Positions 59,940 to 64,000 of a stretch of DNA of 64,000 nt are shown here, one piece after another; position 1 is the first letter of the stretch; every line of letters begins with the position of its first letter. The notes under the pieces are model-generated. The model did no database searches and had not been told where the DNA came from. It was given only the letters and a program-made list of their open reading frames with translations. Origin of the DNA: Galeopsis tetrahit. Taxonomy: Eukaryota > Streptophyta > Magnoliopsida > Lamiales > Lamiaceae. Both the position numbers and the translations under genes were made by a program. The stretch is taken from assembly GCA_963675135.1 (NCBI GenBank), contig OY776129.1, forward strand, positions 73,625,348 to 73,689,347, in the 5' to 3' direction.

Positions 59940-61533
59940 ATGGAAGGAGAGAGGAAATCGGGTTCTTCACTTGCTTCTGATCTTTTTGGGGCAAAGGATT
60001 CTTCTGCAACTGCTTCATCTTCTGGGATTTTTGGTTCAATCTTTGCGCCGCCTTCTAAGGTTTCATCATTTTCCCTTTCGCCTCTGCATTCTTACTCTTT
60101 TAATGGATTGATGATTTTTGTTTTTAGTCTATTTTAGTTTGATTCCCTCTTTTATGATAAAGGGTTAGGTTTTCTATTGTATTGTTGCATGCAGTTTTTT
60201 AATGAATTTATTTATTTATTGATCTAAAGTATTTGTTACTACTTCTTAGAGCTCTTCATTGCCATTGAAGGTTGTAGATTTATGATATAAACCTAGGGAA
60301 TAAGGCTTCGTATTTTTTAATTTCAGTTTTCCATTATTCTGTTACAAGGTTCAAAACATAGCTAAGTGATTGATAACCAAAGTTAATACCTACTATGTCT
60401 AACATTAATTCTTTAATTATTTGATTCTATGAATCTAAGACATGGGGTTGCAGTTTTATATACTTAATCTTTTCGGATTTTCCATTGTTTATTGTCTTGG
60501 CATAGGCTTTGGGACGGGAGGCTTTGCAATCTTTTGAAAATGAGAAGAAGAATGGCTATGGGAATCCTGCATGGAGTGAGAAGAATAGCTTTTCAGGTAA
60601 ATTGGACTGAGTTCATTGTCTTTTAATTATTACTCCAATATCAATTACATAATGTGGTACTTCAAATTTTATTCCCCTGCTCTGTCTTAAGCTCTCATGA
60701 TAATCTACTATTTTATAAGTTCAAGTTTAGCACATGCAGTGGTTTTTGAATATGGATCGTCCCGTAAATTTCTTGTAATTTTGGAGAGCGAAAGGCACAT
60801 TGTGGGTTCTTTTTTTTCACTCGTTATTTTAGTATCCGTCTTTATCACTCCAAATTTACAAGTAATTTACACAAAGGAATGTATGAAAAACTTGTGAAAT
60901 TCATGATTATATTTGTATGTATTGAATGAATGAATTTGATTAACAAATTTGACCGATGAAGCCAATGATAAATTACAATGATTTATGCAATTCTGGTCCA
61001 ATTAGTTTAGTTGATCTCATATGGAGAGCTGTGGTTTTCACCTTCAGGGTCCTTTCCAGATAGCTATGATGTAGGAAGTGAAGGGCAAAACAAGAGCACG
61101 AGTGCACGACGAGCAAGGACAGCAGATCATATTATACAGAGGAAAAACCACAGCCGTTTCATTACAGCTCATCGATATACTACGGTGGTCAGGATGTCTA
61201 TTTTCGACCTGAGAGTGCCCACAACCCTCTCACTACCGTGAGTAAAACTTTAGCAAAAAAGTTAAAAAAATCTAGCTAAAATTTGCATTTTTCCTGATTA
61301 TAAGTCTTGAATCATATCAGTTTTTATATGGACTTGTCCTTAATTTTCCAATGATCTTGTTTGAATGTAATGATGCAGTTCAAGAAAGACAGCGGGGAAG
61401 ATGACTCGGGCAGCGTTTCAAGAGGGAACTGGTGGCAGGGTACGTTTCGATTAATCTTGAGACGTCTCTCCATGATTAAGAATTTATGTTACCAGCTAAT
61501 TCTTGTTATTTTGCAGGATCTCTTTACTACTGA
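59940..61533 (+). pseudogene. Conserved plant protein of unknown function, exon 3 apparently frameshifted
   Basis: Exons 59940-60059, 60506-60596, 61048-61237, 61379-61439 and 61517-61533. The start MEGERKSGSSLASDLFGAKD and SSGIFGSIFAPPSK, and the end SGEDDSGSVSRGNWWQGSLY(Y), match a small plant-specific family with no known function. Exon 3 opens in phase (GSFPDSYDVGSEGQN). Its second half, which must read SSSIYYGGQDVY to join exon 4, is in another frame; the first frame meets TGA at the exon 3 donor. The shift lies in GCACGAGTGCACGACGAGC (about 61096-61114), where an 11-bp imperfect duplication would explain it. A real pseudogene, a sequencing error or unusual splicing are all possible. The family is about 150-170 residues. 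Confidence 0.65.
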
Positions 61534-62894
61534 GACCTACATATGGCACATATATTTACATAAATACTTATCTAGGTACACTACTTATGCTGGATTTTTT
61601 TTTATAAGAAAATTCTGGTTTCATTTTTGTGCAGGATGATTTAATGATATTATTTGATTTGCAGGAAGATATATATATGTAGGCCTAGGGAGCAGGCAGT
61701 ATAGTCTGCCCTTTGTAATAGTAGGGAAAGTAGATGCACAAGTGACAGTTGTTATTAATCACTGTCATCGGAATATTCGTAACTGTAGGCTTTGCTTTCT
61801 CTTTGTAAAGGAACGATGATGTTGTGGTAATATATATATTAAATCCTAGCTTATTATAAATCTCATACTGTATTAATTACTATCTTGTAATTTCAAAATG
61901 TTTTTTTACTTTTCACCTGTATTAATTAGTATCTGGTAATTTCAAAATGTTTTTTTACTTTTCACCTTGTAAAGGTTGGTCTAATTTTACCAGAATCAAA
62001 TTTGTGTATCCTTGGCTCTCCCATATGCGCGGATGAGAGGGAGGCAGTGGTTCTTGTCAAAGCTGTCCTTTTCTACGCAGATGTATAATACTCCATGTTT
62101 TAGGATAAGCCGAAAAGTTTGAGGTAGAAAGTCTGTGATTATAACAGCAGCAGCAGGGGGTTTGAACTTTGAATAGGTTGTTGGTTCAAAATGAATTTTG
62201 TTGTTGATCTTGGATTGGTATTTGCCTGTAACATATATGTTGCTTTAAGAATCTGATAATGTTTGTTTGTCTGGATAATGTGAAAAGCATGTAGATGCCT
62301 AAATTTGATGATGACACCCACAGAATATGCCTAGTGCAGTTTCACCTGATCAAATTCTACAGTTTGAGAATTCAATTTGTGGTGGAACTGGAGTGTCTAT
62401 AAAGTGTTTTGGTATATTAAGAGATTTATTGGGCCATAGAATATAAGATAAAACACAACTATTTTTCGTTTCAACTTGTTGGCAAAAGTTGTTGGTTGCA
62501 GAACCGAAAGATGAGAGTAGAGGTCGAGAATGAAGAGCTAGGAATATTCCTTCTTTCCCCTTTAGTTAGATTCATCATGAATGAGTGTTTAATTTTATGT
62601 TATGATTTAAGTTATCAGTGCATATGATGTGACTATTTGATGCCCAAAACTCATCCTTGCAAAATAGATGCAAATATTAATAGAGAGAAATATAAAGAAG
62701 TTAACCTAAAATACACTGTTTTTAATTAGGCCATTAAGAAAATTATCAAGTGTTGGGCTTGAACCACTATGTTTTAGGCTGAACCTCAACCACTGAACCA
62801 CATGTTGTCCTACATAGAACTAAGAATTAAGAAAAGGATTTATGAACTAGATTATACGTAGGTTTGCTCCATTTCGCCCATCAAAAAATAAAAA
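61534..62894. other. 3' flank and intergenic stretch with a 49-bp duplication
   Basis: After the probable 3' untranslated region, a 49-bp unit (TGTATTAATTA(C/G)TATCT..) occurs twice in tandem at about 61869-61966. No other gene seen. Confidence 0.6.
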
Positions 62895-62966
62895 CGCCGT
62901 TGCCGGGGATCGAACCCGGGTCACCCGCGTGACAGGCGGGAATACTTACCACTATACTACAACGAC
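62895..62966 (-). tRNA. tRNA-Asp (anticodon GTC)
   Basis: The minus strand reads a 72-base tRNA with acceptor arms GTCGTTG and CAACGGC, discriminator G, A-box TAGTATAGTGG, anticodon loop CCTGTCAC and B-box GGTTCGATCCC. The clover-leaf closes fully. A T-run (TTTTATTTTTT) directly follows as a Pol III terminator. There is no intron. It looks functional and nuclear rather than organellar. Confidence 0.97.
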
Positions 62967-64000
62967 TTGGTGCTTAATTTTCGTGAATAGTTATCAATAT
63001 TCCTTTTTGGAAATCTCCACCATAAGTTATGTGCTACAGAGTACAGAGTCCGTGAATACCGTGCTTCCACGAGTGCTACTCCATATACAGAGTCTTTAAA
63101 AAAAAATTCTACCAACTTTTAGTTACTTTTTCATTCTCTAAAATTATTTGGAGTGTTGTATCTCTGATTAAATAAGTTGTCATAAGATATAATTTTAAAG
63201 TTGAGAATGAGATATTTTTCATGGATTATAAGTTTCTTTCTTTAATACATCAATATTTTTACAAACACTCGAGAATTTTCTTTTATTTTTTTTAAGCACT
63301 AACAGGTACCAACTTTAACTATCAAGCGATTTAATACAATCACTAATGTTAATCACTTCTTTAATTACATTAGGGGCGTTTGCAAATTATATACTGAGTT
63401 TTGAAGAAAAAAAAAAGAGTTCCAACTTTGAAAAATTATTAAAGGTATTCTTTAGAATTTGAAAACAAGCTCTCTTTATTTTTTTCAAACATCCCACAGT
63501 GTTGTACTTAAAGTAGTTAATCAAATTCGTTACGACAAGCAAGTGACTTACAAGAGATGGATGGTTTAACAAAACTCTCTTATATATTCCTATGTATACA
63601 ATAATACGAGTGTAATCTGGAATATTCTAAATAAGTTTGATGAATGAGGTTTAATACTAGCAGACTAATTAATTCCATATGAGTGTATAGTCATTTCTCA
63701 ATAATCCAATTAAGTTGGATGGCTTAAAAAGCCCTTGGATATTTTTCCTATACAAAACACAATTAATTTGACCAATTATATATAATCAATCATTATTACA
63801 ACAAGGTTCTCAATTAATTAATTCTGTTGGATTAATTGGTAATTAAGTCGATTGGTTTGTTGTGAAAGGAATATGTGCTAAATGAATGGATAGGTAGGAG
63901 ACATCCACAAAATATGCCTGCTTAATTCTGAGACTAGTTTGTGGTTGTACGGCGCGCCTCAGCAGAGTAATTTTGTCTCCGATTCTTGATTATGGAGTAT
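62967..64000. other. AT-rich intergenic stretch
   Basis: No coding, repeat or RNA feature could be supported here. Confidence 0.5.

Noticed and set aside
62740..62820. TTGGGCTTGAACCACTATG resembling an inverted tRNA B-box
   Set aside because: No clover-leaf and no A-box at the right distance; may be an old SINE, but too eroded to call.
1..64000. Organelle DNA insertion, LTR retrotransposon or virus-derived sequence
   Set aside because: No plastid or mitochondrial genes, no gag-pol motifs or long direct terminal repeats, and no viral polymerase or coat motifs were recognised; a search could still find decayed ones.

Overview
This window looks like nuclear DNA of a core eudicot plant, probably an asterid; Lamiales is a guess from general character, not a test. 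The evidence is AT-rich intergenic DNA full of small DNA transposons (many with Stowaway ends reading CTCCCTCCGTCC), genes split by GT-AG introns, plant-only protein families and a nuclear-type tRNA-Asp gene.

Layout. 1-17.3 kb carries no convincing host gene; it is a transposon-rich stretch (a MULE end, PIF/Harbinger elements, hAT elements and several Stowaway MITEs, some nested three deep). 17.7-20.8 kb: a complete BEL1-like TALE homeodomain gene, BLH9/PENNYWISE-like (+). 23.3-24.9 kb: an intronless glyoxal/galactose-oxidase-like secreted enzyme (-). 28.2-30.5 kb: a four-exon NRT1/PTR transporter of the NPF5.6/5.7 type (-). 36.5-37.6 kb: an intronless, probably plastid protein resembling the N-terminal region of DEAD-box helicases RH26/RH33 but without a helicase domain (-). 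37.8-40.0 kb: two MULE-like elements side by side, each with terminal inverted repeats and a 9-bp target duplication (one of the two duplications is imperfect). 40.9-41.2 kb: an orphan C-terminal exon of a membrane protein. 41.5-43.7 kb: a decayed LINE (-). 44.8-53.6 kb: a tandem cluster of proteasome-inhibitor PI31 genes (+), with copy A intact, copy B frameshifted in its last exon and copy C lacking its first half. 54.6-54.9 kb: a small secreted cysteine-rich peptide gene (+). 59.9-61.5 kb: a five-exon conserved plant gene of unknown function with an apparent frameshift in exon 3 (+). 62.9 kb: tRNA-Asp(GTC) (-).

The host genes do not form a pathway. BLH9 is a meristem/inflorescence regulator, GLOX a wall/apoplast oxidase, NPF5 a membrane transporter and PI31 a proteasome regulator. 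The main stories are (i) the MULE-like family with GTCGAC-rich hairpins and tandem arrays inside it, present as at least four copies or fragments, and (ii) the PI31 cluster, where exon lengths, splice sites and reading frames are diverging between copies. All exon borders were read by eye from splice consensus, reading phase and remembered family sequences; no search or alignment was run.
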